Source: Agapetus fuscipes
Taxonomy: Eukaryota > Arthropoda > Insecta > Trichoptera > Glossosomatidae
Assembly (NCBI GenBank): GCA_951799405.1
Contig: OX637343.1
Coordinates: 1,736,001 to 1,800,000, forward strand
Reading direction: 5' to 3'
DNA: 64,000 nucleotides
Both the position numbers and the translations under genes were made by a program. Of the stretch, positions 8,245 to 18,619 are shown one piece after another (positions within the stretch are counted from its first letter, which is position 1; every line of letters starts with the position of its first letter). The notes beneath the pieces were generated by a model. That model saw nothing but the letters and a program-made list of their open reading frames with translations. It made no database searches and had not been told where the DNA came from.

Positions 8245-8745
8245 TTAAATCCTAACTGCAACTTCTTCCTCTAAACAGTCACAAGTCTCTTCTACTTCCT
8301 GTGTTTCAGTGGCAGTTGGCGTTGAAAACACTATAATATGCTTGTACCATTCAAACCGGTGGTCATTTAAATCTTGCCATCCATCACCAAACATAGCACA
8401 CAGAAGCTTGTTAACATCAGCTTTCTTCTCGTTTGTGATGCCATGTTCTAATGGTACATCATTCAATCTTATCCGTTGTAGTCGTCTGTTGTTAATATTC
8501 CTTTTTGTTAAAGACTGGAACTCTTCCTCTGATTCAAATACAAAGTTTTCCAAGCCTTTCACCTTGACAAAGCGTTGCCTGCCTCTTGTAGTCAATTTTA
8601 TATAAATCCGCTTCATCTCGCTTATCATAGTCAAATCATTCCAATATTTTTGCAACTCTTTTGTATACCTTATTACCCAGTCAGTGCCACATTTCTTTAC
8701 ATTTCCAATTTGAGAATAAACATCATAATAATCATCTTTTGTCAA
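8245..8745 (-). CDS. Uncharacterised 166-aa protein, probably element-associated
   Basis: Open frame MTKDDYYDVYSQIGNVKKCG to a C-terminus rich in acidic residues (EEVEETCDCLEEEVAVRI). It contains RIYIKLTTRGRQRFVKVKGL and FGDGWQDLNDHRFEWYKHII, which read like a folded domain rather than random sequence. No signal peptide or membrane segment. I cannot assign a family with confidence. Its setting among LINE fragments suggests a mobile-element or lineage-specific protein. The ATG used is simply the first in frame. Confidence 0.45.
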   Translation of the reverse strand: MTKDDYYDVYSQIGNVKKCGTDWVIRYTKELQKYWNDLTMISEMKRIYIKLTTRGRQRFVKVKGLENFVFESEEEFQSLTKRNINNRRLQRIRLNDVPLEHGITNEKKADVNKLLCAMFGDGWQDLNDHRFEWYKHIIVFSTPTATETQEVEETCDCLEEEVAVRI

Positions 8746-8850
8746 GATAAATTGTTTTCCTCTCAGTATCTACACTAATGCACAGTATACAGTTCAGTTT
8801 TTACATAAAATTCCAAAAAATTTTAGCAAGCAAAAATTTGACGTGCGTCA

Positions 8851-9345
8851 CTAATATTCACTTCTACTTCTTGCGAGTTGATCAGCCCTTTCTGAGTCGG
8901 CTCGAATGATTTGGTTAGACAGCTGCAACTCTTGAACTTTTGTGTAATCCCCTTTATTTTCTTCTTCGTAGTTCTCTACTTCCAATTGTTCAATCTTAAT
9001 TAGTAGTTCCAATAATTTGGAATCCACTATGGCTGTTATAGTGCTTGTCAAGTCACCCATATCGCTTGGAATTCCACCCAATTCCTTAGTGAAAAACTAT
9101 TAAACCAGATGAAGTATTCAGGGTTATATCATCGCTGTCCACATCAATAGTCCAAGCTGCAGATCTTGGATCTGAGGCCTTGCAACCCAAGCAGTTCTTG
9201 GAAACCTTAGAGATTTGGCTTAGAAGCCTGTGGTTCTCTTCAGTGGTGCCGCCACAAGAGTAGTGGTACGTGGATTTGCAGCGCGCACAGCATAGGTATT
9301 TTTAGGGCTAACTGCATTGGAGCACTGGGTGCATATTTTGACCTT
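8851..9345 (-). pseudogene. LINE ORF1 fragment: PHD-type zinc finger plus coiled coil
   Basis: Read on the minus strand from 9345, KICTQCSNAVSPKNTY is followed, after a one-base shift, by CARCKSTYHYSCGG and CLGCK: a C4HC3-like finger of the kind found at the start of many insect LINE ORF1 proteins (compare 27303 and 38917). Further down, MGGIPSDMGDLTSTITAIVD and KLLELLIKIEQLEVENYEEE form the usual coiled coil. It ends at 8851 without the RRM part. Confidence 0.6.
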
Positions 9346-9361
9346 CCAGACTTTTTTTTTC

Positions 9362-9760
9362 TTATTTAAAAGAAGACTTCTTAATGAGAATTTTATGGTT
9401 TACTGTATCATATGCAGCGCTAAGGTCTACGAATGCTACACCTGCTATTTTTTTGCGCTCAAAACCATCCTCAATGTGTTGGGTCAGATTTAAGATCTGG
9501 CCACAGCAGGACCTTCCGGGCCTGAAGCCTGCCTGTTCTTTAATCAGAAGATTGTCCAGGTGGGTTGATGTTCTGTTGAGGATGATTCTTTCAAACAGCT
9601 TAAATGTGTGGCATAATAATGATATTGGACGGTAGCTCTTAGGGTCCGTTGGTTCCTTCCCTGGTTTGAGCAAAGCTATCGCTTTGGCCTTTCTCCAGAT
9701 TTTTGGGATTTTTTCATGCTTTATGCAGTGGTTAAAAAGGTCAGTTAGCCATATATAGTC
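9362..9760 (-). pseudogene. LINE reverse transcriptase fragment, N-terminal third
   Basis: Minus strand from 9760 reads WLTDLFNHCIKHEKIPKIWR, then ALLKPGKEPTDPKSYRPISL, QAGFRPGRSC and AGVAFVDLSAAYDTVNHKIL. These are the RT blocks 1 to A, with the first catalytic Asp. The chain stops just after block A in a T-rich tract, so the YADD part is missing. It may belong to the same LINE as the finger fragment on its left (same strand), but order and frame do not prove it. Confidence 0.8.
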
Positions 9761-9897
9761 TATATCTAGCTAGATGATCGTGGGTATAGATTAAAAACTG
9801 CTTGCGCACAAAATAAAAACACTGTAAATAAGAGGATTATTGTCTTAAAACACTATTTGAACAGTTTTGATAGAATTAAACAAAAATGAAGGCTAAT

Positions 9898-10793
9898 TCA
9901 AATATTTTTGTGAGGAGCAAAATTGTGTGTTGTATTGTATTCACTACTTCTTCTTATTTCTTTTATTAAGTTCTGAAATGTTCCCAAACTAAATCTTTCC
10001 CTCAGGATTGGGTGCATCCAATAATTTTTTCCTTGGCTGTCTTTCCTCGTTTTCTTCTTAAATAATAATACATCACAACAAGAACTTCCTTGACGTCCAT
10101 CGTGCACAGTCGCCTCGCGTAGTGCTTAAAATTGGCACTAGCTTCGACCGTGGCCAATAAATGATTATTAATCGTATGTGTGAAGAGAGAAGCCGACATT
10201 CGATTAATATACAGATCCTGCCATTGGCATCCTGCCATCCTGGCAACTCGATGAATGTCTTCCTCAGAGCACAAATTGCCTTGGATAATCGGAATACTAT
10301 TTTGGAGACTGTGGTTTTATGTAATCCATTCAAATCTTCCGTGCACTGCTGGATTGCTCCAGTGGCATAAAACCGCACTGCCTGATTCCTGTTAAAAAAC
10401 AGAATGTGATTAGACATGCCAAACAAAACCTTACTTGTACATCAAGTGTTTGTTTGGTTAATTCAAAATGATCATTTCAGGTTAGAATTATTGACATTTA
10501 ATTGCCAAATTAATAAAAACTATTAGTTTGAGTTAATGATTACAATTACCTGTTACTTTTGATTTTGGTGCAGTGTTCTATTGACTCTACAAGCCACGGA
10601 ACGGTGTCTTTAGACATGCGCAATCGCGCCCAAAATTCGCTTTCCAACGCTCCATATCGAGAGCACAAGGATGAAAGGTTTTAGATTTGCGCGTGCACAT
10701 ATATTCCATGATTTGTTCGTCATCTGAACTTTCCCTTTCCATTGCAGTATTAAAATGAATATTGTTCATTTTAGTGAAAAAAACTTTTCCCAA
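9898..10793 (-). pseudogene. Scrambled PIF/Harbinger transposase fragments
   Basis: Two Harbinger pieces are present on the minus strand. At 10426-10270, QAVRFYATGAIQQCTEDLNG, LHKTTVSKIVFRLSKAI and FIELPG match the region before the HARBI1-type nuclease core. At 10080-9960, YYYLRRKRGK and (in the next frame) WMHPILRERFSLGTFQNLIK match the opening of another Harbinger nuclease. The expected order is reversed, and the DDE residues are not visible. 10793-10587 (MERESSDDEQIMEYM) may be an N-terminal exon. Non-functional. Confidence 0.6.
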
Positions 10794-11158
10794 ACGGACA
10801 CACTATAGCTGTCAAAAATAGATACGTAAAGACCCCAGCTTGTAACAACACCTATAGAAAATTGCTACCCAAAATTGGGTAGCAAAAATATTGTTGCTAC
10901 TTGATTATTGATATTTTTTTAGAGAAAAATACTTTTGTTTTATAAACTTTTATTCACTGCTCAAAAGGTAGCTTATAACATGGTTACAATACTTTTTATA
11001 AGAAAACGGAAGTACACAAAGATGGCGTCTGTATTGCCAACTCTACAAATTTAATATTGTATTCCAACAATTATTTTATTGCTAGACCTGGGTTCAAAAA
11101 ACCGGTTTTCAAATTGTAATAATAATAATAACAGGCTGATTTATTTTAAATTACACAT
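10794..11158. other. No gene; contains a palindrome
   Basis: A perfect palindrome of about 24 bp (ttgctacccaaaattgggtagcaa) lies at about 10861-10885, close to the Harbinger fragments, and could be part of a terminal region. The rest is AT-rich. Confidence 0.4.
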
Positions 11159-11989
11159 GATAAGAGAGCGCCGTTTTTGTGTGTGTCACACCTCAAGGGC
11201 CCTCTCCGATCATGGATAAGACTTTCTAAACAAGTGTGCCTTGAGTGCTCCTCGAAATACACCCACAGATTTGGAGTTCTTCACTCCGGGTGGCAGTCTG
11301 TTCCACTCCACCGGCCCCGCAACACGGAAAGCGCGGTCTCCGAAGTTTGTACGAATCTGACGGCGCGGCTGAACCAAATTGACTACTCCATCACCCGCAG
11401 ATCTGAGTGTCTGCCTCCTAACACCCATTTCAACAGGTGAGATCATATCAGCCAGATAAGGTGGGGCCAAGCCATTGATGGCTTTATATACCATTAAACA
11501 AACACGGAAGACCACCCTCTCCGGGAAACGAAGCCAATGAAGTTTTTTTAACAGCGGGGTGATGTGAGCGAATTTGGGAATCCCGAATATGAGTCTTGCT
11601 GCCGAATTCAACACAGATTGAAAGCGATTAAACTGTTTCTTCGGCTGACCACTATAAAGCGTCGAGCAATAGTCAATCCGAGACATCACAAACGCACCCA
11701 CCAGGGTCTTAACCGCATCTGACGGCAGACATTTTCTTATTGCCTTTATTTGGCGAAGCGAAAAAAAAGAAGAAGCTATTGTGGCATCTATTTGCCTATC
11801 CAGTGTCAGGTTACGATCCAGTAAGACTCCTAGAAGTCTTACCGAATCAGAAGGCTGGATTAGCTTACCTCCTATGGAGAGTGGTACTCTATTCACCAGA
11901 AGGTGGTCACGCCTCGATGTGGCTGCCCAGAGTATCTCCATTACCAACATTGTAACCATTACCAACACATTTTTAAAAACTTTGAACAA
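11159..11989 (-). pseudogene. CR1-like LINE ORF2 C-terminus and 3' end
   Basis: The frame carries the post-RT region typical of CR1/L2 LINEs: LLGVLLDRNLTLDRQI, FVMSRIDYCSTLYSG, LNSAARLIFGIPKFAHITPL, KKLHWLRFPERVVFRVCLMV, YKAINGLAPPYLADMI, and a GDRAFRVAGPVEWNRLPP ending. The stop lies at about 11210 and the 3' UTR ends GAGGTGTGACACACAC, shared with the short CR1 pieces at 951 and 15352. The RT core is missing, so this is the usual 5' truncation. Confidence 0.85.
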
Positions 11990-12083
11990 TATATTAATTA
12001 AAAACTATGACTATTTCAAAATACAAATATTTAATATATAAATTAATTTTCTTTCATAATTCTTCTCTTATCATTCTTCTTAT

Positions 12084-12290
12084 AAAAACTTCTCCAAATC
12101 TTCTGGACGGCCAGACGCACCAACGAGTTCATCCTCGGAGAGCCACGCTTGGATGGCTTGACTCTGGTCAGTAGGTATAAGCACAGGCCGCGCCGTATGC
12201 TTCAGCTCTTCAAAACACGCTGTCCGTGGCAATGCCGATAGCCTGGAACGACTGGTTTGGGTCGGTGGCTTGGGGAAGAAGAGAGGAAGA
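12084..12290 (-). CDS. Candidate 3'-terminal exon, unidentified protein
   Basis: The minus strand offers PPTQTSRSRLSALPRTACFE, ELKHTARPVLIPTDQSQAIQ and AWLSEDELVGASGRPEDLEK before a stop at about 12084. It is GC-richer than its surroundings and preceded by a pyrimidine tract ending CCCCAAG (about 12275), so it could be a spliced last exon. No matching upstream exon was found and I do not recognise the protein. It could equally be a captured or repeated fragment. Confidence 0.35.
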
Positions 12291-12439
12291 GTTAGATCCC
12301 TCTCAAGATGAGCCGAACAAATGAAAAACAGCAGCAGGCACCTCGGTAGTTGTAATGCTGCGAGCAGCGCAGTCACCAAAAGTGAAGGAAAGTGGTCACT
12401 GGTCACCTCCAAGAAAAACATAATATATTTTAAAAACAT

Positions 12440-13045
12440 CCCAAAAACACAATTTCAAAACTAATCACTGCACAATTTTCACGTTCCCGTCACATGAAAT
12501 AAAAAATATTAATCTATTTGAAGTATTGAAGCCAAATTTGAGGTTATGTTGTATACAAAACAAATGCCGAACAAATAACATGGCCTGAAGAAAAATAATG
12601 AAAACAAAAAATTATCAAAATAAAACACCGAAAATCTCTATTGAAATCTCTAAAAAAAGTTCTATTGCAGCAAAATAATAACGCAGGAACACATAAATAA
12701 CGTTTAGTCAATTTCACAGTAAATAATATCACAATTAAGTAATAAGGCGAATACACCAAAAATTAAAGAAAATCGTAGGAGCTAATTTTAGTGCAACCAT
12801 CTGTCAAATTTGAAAAGAGAATAATAATATCCATTATTGAAATCAATTTGTTTTTACTTATTGCGTAAAATGGGACAGTTCTTAATTGTTTGAATTATTT
12901 TGCCATCAAAACGTGATGTGGGTTCAGATTTGAGAATACTAAAAAAAATATTATCTGTTAGAAATTGGTTGACTTTGTCCTTATAATCTACTGAGGATCA
13001 ACAAATTTTCCTTTCTTTTTTAGTGATGAGATTATAGATGGAGAT
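12440..13045. other. No gene seen
   Basis: AT-rich DNA with no convincing ORF, repeat or terminal inverted repeat. Confidence 0.35.
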
Positions 13046-13048
13046 TGT

Positions 13049-13888
13049 TCATTTGGAGAGATGATTGTATTTACTTCGCCAGTTTGAGCTCCTGCCTTCC
13101 GGTCCTGATAGTGCAGATTGGTGAGGTCTTGATAAAATCCATGCAGCTGTATTTGAAACTGGATGGTTGTTATAATACGGTGTTAGTATCCGCTGCCAGT
13201 TGGATGAGAGAGTTAGAGACTCCAGGGCCCCTGGAGTCATCTCAATAAGAGATAGTTGTTTGGAATCCTCTTTAAGGATATTAGACATGCTTGAGTCTTT
13301 TTGATGTTGAATTCAACAAGGTTGTCAGTGCCCCAACGGCTGACAGCCCTGAGATCTATATTGATCTTTGAAACTAATGATTCACGAGCAGTAGATATCG
13401 CTAAACTATTTGGGAGCTTTGCAAAAGAGAAACCGTCATGTATTGTACTGTCATCGGCATAGCAGTGGATAGGTGCACAGGATAGTAAATCATTGATGTG
13501 CATAAGAAAAAGTGTCGGAGACAAGACAGATCCTTGGGGGACACCGGAATTGATTGGTAGCAGGGCTGATATACTACCATCAATGTCTGTTTGGATAGAC
13601 CTGTCTTTTAGAAAGCTGAAAGTTCAAATGATGACAATTTGTTAAGAAGGCTGGAATGCCAAACTCTATCGAAGGCTTTGGAAATATCAAGAGCAACAGC
13701 TTGTGTTTCACCCATAAGATCGAGGCGTCGGCCCCAGACGTGTGTGACATAAGTGAGAAGGTCACCACTGGAGCGGTTACGGTATTGTGGTCGCTAAGCA
13801 GTTTATGGGTTTCCAGATATTCCATAAGCTTGTCATTTATGATCCTTTCCATAACTTTGGAAAGTAAGGAAGTGAACTGCCTCTTCTG
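13049..13888 (-). pseudogene. Non-LTR RT fragment (copy 2, longer)
   Basis: On the minus strand from 13888: KVMERIINDKLMEYLETHKL, GETQAVALDISKAFDRVWH in a neighbouring frame, SGVPQGSVLSPTLFLMHIND, and CYADDSTIHDGF. These are RT blocks including both catalytic motifs (block A Asp and YADD). At least two frame changes separate the blocks, and coding degrades before 13049. Upstream it is cut by a Copia LTR at 13889. Bases 13622-13888 match 1-267. Confidence 0.85.
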
Positions 13889-14098
13889 TGTTAGAATTAT
13901 GCAAAAACGACAGGACAATTTGTTGATAGTATTTTATTCCACACAGACTTTTTCACAACCACAACATATTGTTTTTTTCTAACTGACATTCTTTTGTTTC
14001 AATTTTCAAAACCTTGTTCCATTTTCAAACTTGTTCTAAACAAATATATACATTAAAATAAAAATTGCTTTGTTTTAATTCACATGAGTTTATTTTTG

Positions 14099-14144
14099 GA
14101 CACGACCAGTTTCGGGAGAAGCAGTACCTCCCATCTTCAGGTGT
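14099..14144 (-). ncRNA. Hammerhead-like motif, left arm
   Basis: Minus strand: ACAC, CTGAAGA, T, GGGAG/CTCCC hairpin, GAAAC, TGGTC, GTGT. Stem I (ACAC/GTGT) and a 5-bp stem II are fully paired. One extra base precedes stem II. Confidence 0.55.
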
Positions 14145-14178
14145 AAATAAAAACAGGTGTAAAAGAAAGTTTCTATTT

Positions 14179-14223
14179 ACACCTGAAGATGGGAGGTACT
14201 GCTTCTCCCGAAACTGGTCGTGT
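14179..14223 (+). ncRNA. Hammerhead-like motif, right arm
   Basis: Same motif as 14099-14144 in the opposite orientation, 58 nt upstream of the ORF start at 14281. The repeat of the motif in both arms means a single transcript could also fold into one long hairpin instead. Confidence 0.55.
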
Positions 14224-14296
14224 CCAAAAATAAACTCATGTGAATTAAAACAAAGCAATTTTTATTTTAATGTATTAAAATGAACTTTCACGAAGT

Positions 14297-14540
14297 TACT
14301 GGACCGGTCCGTAGCTCAGTGGTAACACTGCGGACTCTGAATGGGAAGGTTGTGGGTTCGATTCCCGGCGGAGCACAAAAAATATACCATTTATATTTTC
14401 AAATTTGCTTTTTGCTGGGTTGAAAAATTCATAAAAACCTTTACCAATGACCAGTCACCAAAGGTCCATCCAGCCTTACAGCAACTGGGTCTTGTTTGAG
14501 AATTGGCGCTTTGTAGCGACGACGATCAAGCTCGTAAAAA
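14297..14540 (+). repeat. SINE family 1 (tRNA-Gln-like head)
   Basis: 14306-14376 looks like a tRNA: GTAGCTCAGTGG (box A), a CTCTGAA anticodon loop (CTG, Gln-like) and GGTTCGATTCC (box B). The anticodon stem no longer pairs, so it is a SINE promoter rather than a working tRNA. The body follows (ACCATTTATATTTTCAAA ... AACTGGGTCTTG ... GCGCTTTGTAGCGACGAC). Related pieces lie at 23507-23890, 47815-48124 and 48174-48445. Confidence 0.65.
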
Positions 14541-14815
14541 GGTCGATAGCTCAATTGGTAGAATGCTTGCATTCCATGCCGAGAGCAAGGGTTCGATCTC
14601 AAAGGTTTACTCAGCCTTCACAAGAAATGAGAACCAGCCCCCCCGGGAGCTGGGAAACCCCCACTTCAACTGAAAGTGGTTGGTGTGAGGCCGGCCCCCT
14701 TACCTGTAAAAATAAATAGGTCCCGAAGCGCCACATGCGACCCCTTCGGGGATAACGCAGGCAAGAAGTTACACTATATGTGTAGCTTAGTTGCGTAGTT
14801 GCATTTTTTTTTACT
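14541..14815 (+). repeat. SINE family 2 (tRNA-Gly-like head)
   Basis: Starts GATAGCTCAATTGGTAGA with a loop ATTCCAT (TCC, Gly-like) and GGTTCGATCTC. The body contains AAGGTTTACTCAGCCTTCAC, CACTTCAACTGAAAG, GCGACCCCTTCGGGGATAAC and a common end TTACACTATATGTGTAGC. This copy lacks the middle segment seen in the full-length copy at 51069-51397. Confidence 0.65.
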
Positions 14816-15054
14816 GCTGAAAATCTAGATAACAAATATATATTTCATTTTATTTAAATTTCAACACACCCCCTAATGAATGAAATAAACAAAAATAAAA
14901 ATGAACATAAAATAAATAATTACCTACATAATAATAATAACATAATGATTTTCAAATTTTAACAATGGTTTGAATAGATAAAGCAAAAACACTAAATTAA
15001 GACATGAGCTTATTCTTTTGATACTTGGTTACTTGGCATGAAGTAAAGGTTTTG

Positions 15055-15330
15055 TTAAACAATCAGCAATATTTTGATCAGACAATAGAAAATATGAAAC
15101 CAGCCTTTCTTGAATTCGTCTTTCACTAAATGATACTTCACATCAATGTAAACACATTTCCTTGTGAATTGATTGGCTTTGATCATCTTGATACAACTTT
15201 GGTTGTCTACATACAAATTTACATCAACTTTTCTTGAAAGTAGTTCCTCAATAAGTGTCTTGACATATTTCATTTCTTTAACGCTATGAGCAGCTGCAAT
15301 ATATTCAGCTTCAGTATATAAACATATATT
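15055..15330 (-). pseudogene. Copia RNase H fragment (copy 2)
   Basis: Near-identical to 600-900 (EAEYIAAAHSVKEMKYVKTL, YVDNQSCIKM, YIDVKYHLVKDEFKKGWFH). Same truncation of the N-terminal half of the domain. Confidence 0.8.
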
Positions 15331-15351
15331 TAGATGATTTCTTTGTTTAAA

Positions 15352-15665
15352 AAGCGCCGTTTTCGTGTGTAGCACACCTCAAGGGCCCTTTATTTTTTGG
15401 TTTGTCTTTATTCCTCACTCACACATAATTTTAGTCCCTAAATGACTGACTGAGCATGTATGTCTTTAATTTTTTCTTGAATGATGCATCGGAGCTCGCA
15501 GTCCTGACCTCCACAGGCAGTTTATTCCACACCAAGGGTGCGCCATTGCGGAATCCTCGGTCGCCAAAGCGTGTTGAACAAAATCTGATGGGCTCGCGGA
15601 GTCTGGCCCCACCAGACACAGCAGATGATTGTGCTACTAGAGACTGTTTACGGAGCACCATGCAA
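15352..15665 (-). pseudogene. CR1-like LINE 3' end (copy 2)
   Basis: Copy of 951-1266 inside the second Copia element: FGDRGFRNGAPLVWNKLPVE, FKKKLKTYMLSQSF and the same 3' UTR end. A few substitutions separate the copies. Confidence 0.75.
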
Positions 15666-15699
15666 TTGGTCCTCCTACATAGAATATATTGCAGCTGCT

Positions 15700-15965
15700 C
15701 ATAGCATTAAATAAAAAATAAAAAAAATAAACTGTCAATAATTTGCTTTTTTGTTGTTCTGTGTTCTTTTTATACACATTGCACAGCGTTGAATACATCT
15801 CATATGCATTTTGGCTACTTTATATATATGAGCTTTTACTGTATTATCACTCGTTCTTAACATATAATACTGAGCCAATGCATCTTTTGACTCCCATTCT
15901 TCAATTTTTGTAATGTCTGTTGGCTTTTCCTCGCCATTTATTAATCTTATTAATTTCTTAGCAAC
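15700..15965 (-). pseudogene. Copia gag middle fragment (copy 2)
   Basis: Copy of 1300-1566, with the same W-containing block and frameshift. The gag N-terminus resumes beyond the mini-PLE at 16168-16244. Confidence 0.65.
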
Positions 15966-15975
15966 AATATTTTAA

Positions 15976-16156
15976 ATATTTAAAAATTGAAATGGTAAAA
16001 CATGGTTTTAATTCACTTTATTCTTTTTGTTTTTGCTCGAACATTTTCGCCTAATGAGGCATCTTCAGGAGCAGAATGGTTACAAATATATTTTTATAAA
16101 ATAATTTTCAAAACAATTTTTTTTTTTTTTTTCCAAAACAAAAACAAACAAACAAA
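15976..16156 (-). mobile_element. Mini Penelope-like insertion with one hammerhead-like unit
   Basis: 181-bp insertion in gag at the same site as 1568-1973, flanked by a near-perfect 11-bp repeat (15965-15975 and 16157-16167). Holds the hammerhead-like motif at 16034-16073 (TGCTC arm, CTGAAGA, GCC/GGC, GAAA, GAGCA arm). The second unit of copy 1 is absent, consistent with recombination between tandem pLTRs. Confidence 0.6.
16034..16073 (-). ncRNA. Hammerhead-like motif
   Basis: Identical in the key boxes to 1626-1665, including the fully paired 5-bp stem I and the extra base before stem II. Confidence 0.55.
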
Positions 16157-16509
16157 CAATAGTTTAATTTCTTTCTCCCACATGGGAAAAGTAACAGAAT
16201 CTTTCAATTTTAAAATGGAATCAAAAATACTCTCACTAAGCGCCATTTTCACTTTCTTGTTTCAGGAACAATTTTTAACATTACTTTTATTACATCTCTA
16301 CGTTTCTGGGCCCATAACCTGCTATAATTATGCAAAAACGGCAGGACAATTTGTTAATAGTATTTTATTCCACACAGACTTTTTCACAACCACAACATAT
16401 TTGTTTTTTCTAACTGACATTCTTTTGTTTCAATTTTCAAAACTTTGTTCCATTTTCAAACTTGTTCTAAACAAATATTTATTTAATTTCATTTAAATCT
16501 CAACATGCT

Positions 16510-17228
16510 TCATATACTTCAATATGCTCCTTATCTCTGCATCGGCTACAGCGCCTTCTCCGGTTGAGTTTTTACTTTTTCTGCCAGTCAACCATTGGGC
16601 ATTTCATCTCGATGATTAAGTCATCAATAACCGCATTACGGGAAGCCCTAAGAATGGCATACTTCACTATTAATATGTTCTGTGGGGCTACTAGGTGAAG
16701 CTACACAGGAAATACCCTCTATTTTTTTAAGTCAAATGCATTTGTAGCTGCATTTGCGCTATATATTTGGCACTGGGCTGGTCATGCTGCATATACTTTT
16801 TCTGCCAGTCGACAACCATTGGGCATTTAATCTCAATGACTAAGTCATCAGTAATCGTGTCGCGGAATGGCATATTTGGTGCTAATGAAAAGGCCACAAT
16901 TTTGTATCTTTGAAAATAGTTTTTAATTGCACAAACACCTCCTTTTCTAATATATTTCTTGTGCGCATGCTCTTGGATTGATGGTTTTTCCAGCGAGTAT
17001 ACTTGTGCTCAGAGACCCATCAGATGTGTGGCAATGAGCATCTTCATAAAATTTAGATGCACTTATTGGTCCATAGCGTGGCTCGTGCCACAAACTGCAG
17101 ACGGACTGCTTTGATGTAGATTTACCAAGAGTATCACAGGTCTTCAGGCACATGGCTTGCATGGTAAAATTTAAAAACGCCTCACCTGAGTCACCGACAT
17201 CTATGTCTATCAGTTGATAGACACACAT
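16510..17228 (-). pseudogene. YqaJ-type nuclease domain, fuller copy
   Basis: From 17228: MCVYQLIDIDVGDSGEAFLN, then SKQSVCSLWHEPRYGPISAS and KFYEDAHCHTSDGS. The W..R..RI.AS pattern opens YqaJ domains and the EIKCP-type motif follows at about 16850. The same tandem duplication of the domain end as at 2339-2500 is present. In arthropods this domain often follows a Mutator-like transposase, and such a fragment lies 2.4 kb upstream on the same strand (19594-19869). Confidence 0.65.
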
Positions 17229-17800
17229 ATTTTGCTTTATGGTAAAGCTTTTATTTTATTTCAGAAAAAGAACATTATCAATATTCCTATGAATGGCCCC
17301 GTCAATAACCTCTGTCTGAATATTTTTATTCAATAGCGTATTATTAGGTTTCTCAAACGAGGCCAAAAATCAACATGAATAAATTTTACAGTTTTCCCAA
17401 TTTGAGATAGTTTAGAGCGCTGCCAGTGGTATTATGTCTCTGTTGTAGCAGGCTCTTGGCTCCGTGTTAAACCCAAAACAAAAATGATGCAGTCGCATGA
17501 TTACACCCTCATGCAGCACATGTTAAATGGTATAAGACATTACTTGAGTTTCTTCAGATTTCTCAAGTCCTTTGCCTATTTGACCTGTTTAAGTACGAGG
17601 TCCTGATGTGGGATCATCAATGTATTCAAATAAATGCCTCAACGGTGATTCATTCATGTGCAACAAGCAAATAATGCATTGCAACAATTTTTTTTTCAAT
17701 ATCTCCTCTAGTAAACGTGTTACGCCTCCATGTTTTTAAATATTTACATTAGTTCCATTACAGCCGAGAGCAATTAAATGATTTGATGGAAGATCTTTTT
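17229..17800. other. No gene recognised
   Basis: AT-rich stretch between the YqaJ and piggyBac fragments. No ORF or terminal repeats seen. Confidence 0.3.
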
Positions 17801-18343
17801 CTAATAATAAATCTTTTTATTTTTCAACGCACAACCATATCCCGAGTATTTTAAATCAGGTTCTTTTACTAATGAGAAAAATGCTCTTCTTGATGTCCTT
17901 TCATTTAGACGGCAGCCTGTCCGAACAGAATTCATGACAGGGTTCACTTTCCAAAATTTGGTTGCAACCTTTTCCTCTGGTGACACTTCATCATCATAAA
18001 CAACCTTTAGATTATTTCTTATTGTGAAAAAATGGTCTCTGGGCAAGATTAAAGCAATTGAATAGTACATTCTTGTATTAAGTCTCATTATCAACATTTT
18101 GATGGAGACAACAAAAAACTTCCTTGTTTGTTCATTATTTGCAATAAGGGGACGACCTTTTTTTTCAATATAACTGCGATTACTTTTTTCTGTAATCAAA
18201 TTGAAAATATCGTCAGGTATATACTTGCTTATATAATCCTGAGGGGGCAACTCATCTTTTTTATTTGAGCTCACAATGCATTGGTGTTTTAATTCCTTAG
18301 GAATATTATATTTTATTGCACTCAAAGCATCCGTTTTGTACAT
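17801..18343 (-). pseudogene. PiggyBac-like transposase, N-terminal half
   Basis: 180 codons with YISKYIPDDIFNLITEKSNR, then REHFF-like (LPRDHFFTIRNNLKVVYDDE) and KVNPVMNSVRTGCR. This follows the DDE_Tnp_1_7 order: the early F..LI...TN segment, the msR..F..IR.nL segment, then the KvrPl...v segment just ahead of the first catalytic Asp block. The catalytic DDD part is absent; the frame ends YSGYGCALKNKKIYY. No TTAA-flanked termini were found. Confidence 0.7.
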
Positions 18344-18619
18344 TTTATTTTCACATTGTCATAATATGACAACTATATTATAATAGCTGGCAAATTATAA
18401 TAATAATAATGTATTCATGAAAAATGTTTTACAGAAGATTTACATATAATGCAGCTTTTTAACTTCAGTAAGAAAATAATACATGTGCCTGAACTAGGAA
18501 AACCTGTGTCTCGTGCGTGGCAATGTGAAATGTGACAAAGAGGAATACAAAATTGAATTAACAATATTTTTGCAACTTGTAGTTATGCTTTTTTTACAAA
18601 CTTCTCTAAAATTGGATGC

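Larger units (their letters stand above)
14051..14272. repeat. Inverted Penelope terminal repeats (palindrome)
   Basis: Arms 14051-14149 and 14174-14272 are nearly perfect inverted copies (about 99 bp) with about 25 bp between. Each arm holds a hammerhead-like motif and the leader that precedes the PLE start codon. Head-to-head pLTRs are a known PLE terminal arrangement. Confidence 0.7.
14051..14830 (+). mobile_element. Composite insertion in the LTR: inverted PLE ends plus two SINEs
   Basis: Flanked by a 12-bp direct repeat (aacaaatatata at 14039-14050 and 14831-14842). In order it holds a head-to-head inverted PLE terminal repeat (14051-14272), a PLE ORF start (ATG at 14281, MNFHEV), a tRNA-Gln-like SINE (14297-14540) and a tRNA-Gly-like SINE (14541-14815). 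Copy 1 has an uninterrupted LTR here and so gives the empty site. Confidence 0.65.
13889..16505 (-). mobile_element. Copia-like LTR element (copy 2)
   Basis: Same element as 268-2322: 5' LTR 16320-16505, PBS 16306-16319, gag start, mini-PLE, gag middle, CR1 fragment, RNase H, 3' LTR from 14866 down to 13889. The 3' LTR is split by a 780-bp insertion (14051-14830). It sits in the same RT site and next to the same YqaJ fragment as copy 1, so the whole block was duplicated, not just the Copia element. Confidence 0.85.

Noticed and set aside
12544..12759. 71-aa ORF
   Set aside because: AT-rich chance frame with no motif or repeat support.
14306..14376. Functional tRNA-Gln gene
   Set aside because: Boxes A and B are good but the anticodon stem does not pair, the acceptor has a mismatch, and the sequence continues into a SINE body that recurs elsewhere.
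16002..16496. 164-aa plus-strand ORF
   Set aside because: It is the reverse of Copia LTR, gag leader and mini-PLE sequence; no motif on the plus strand.
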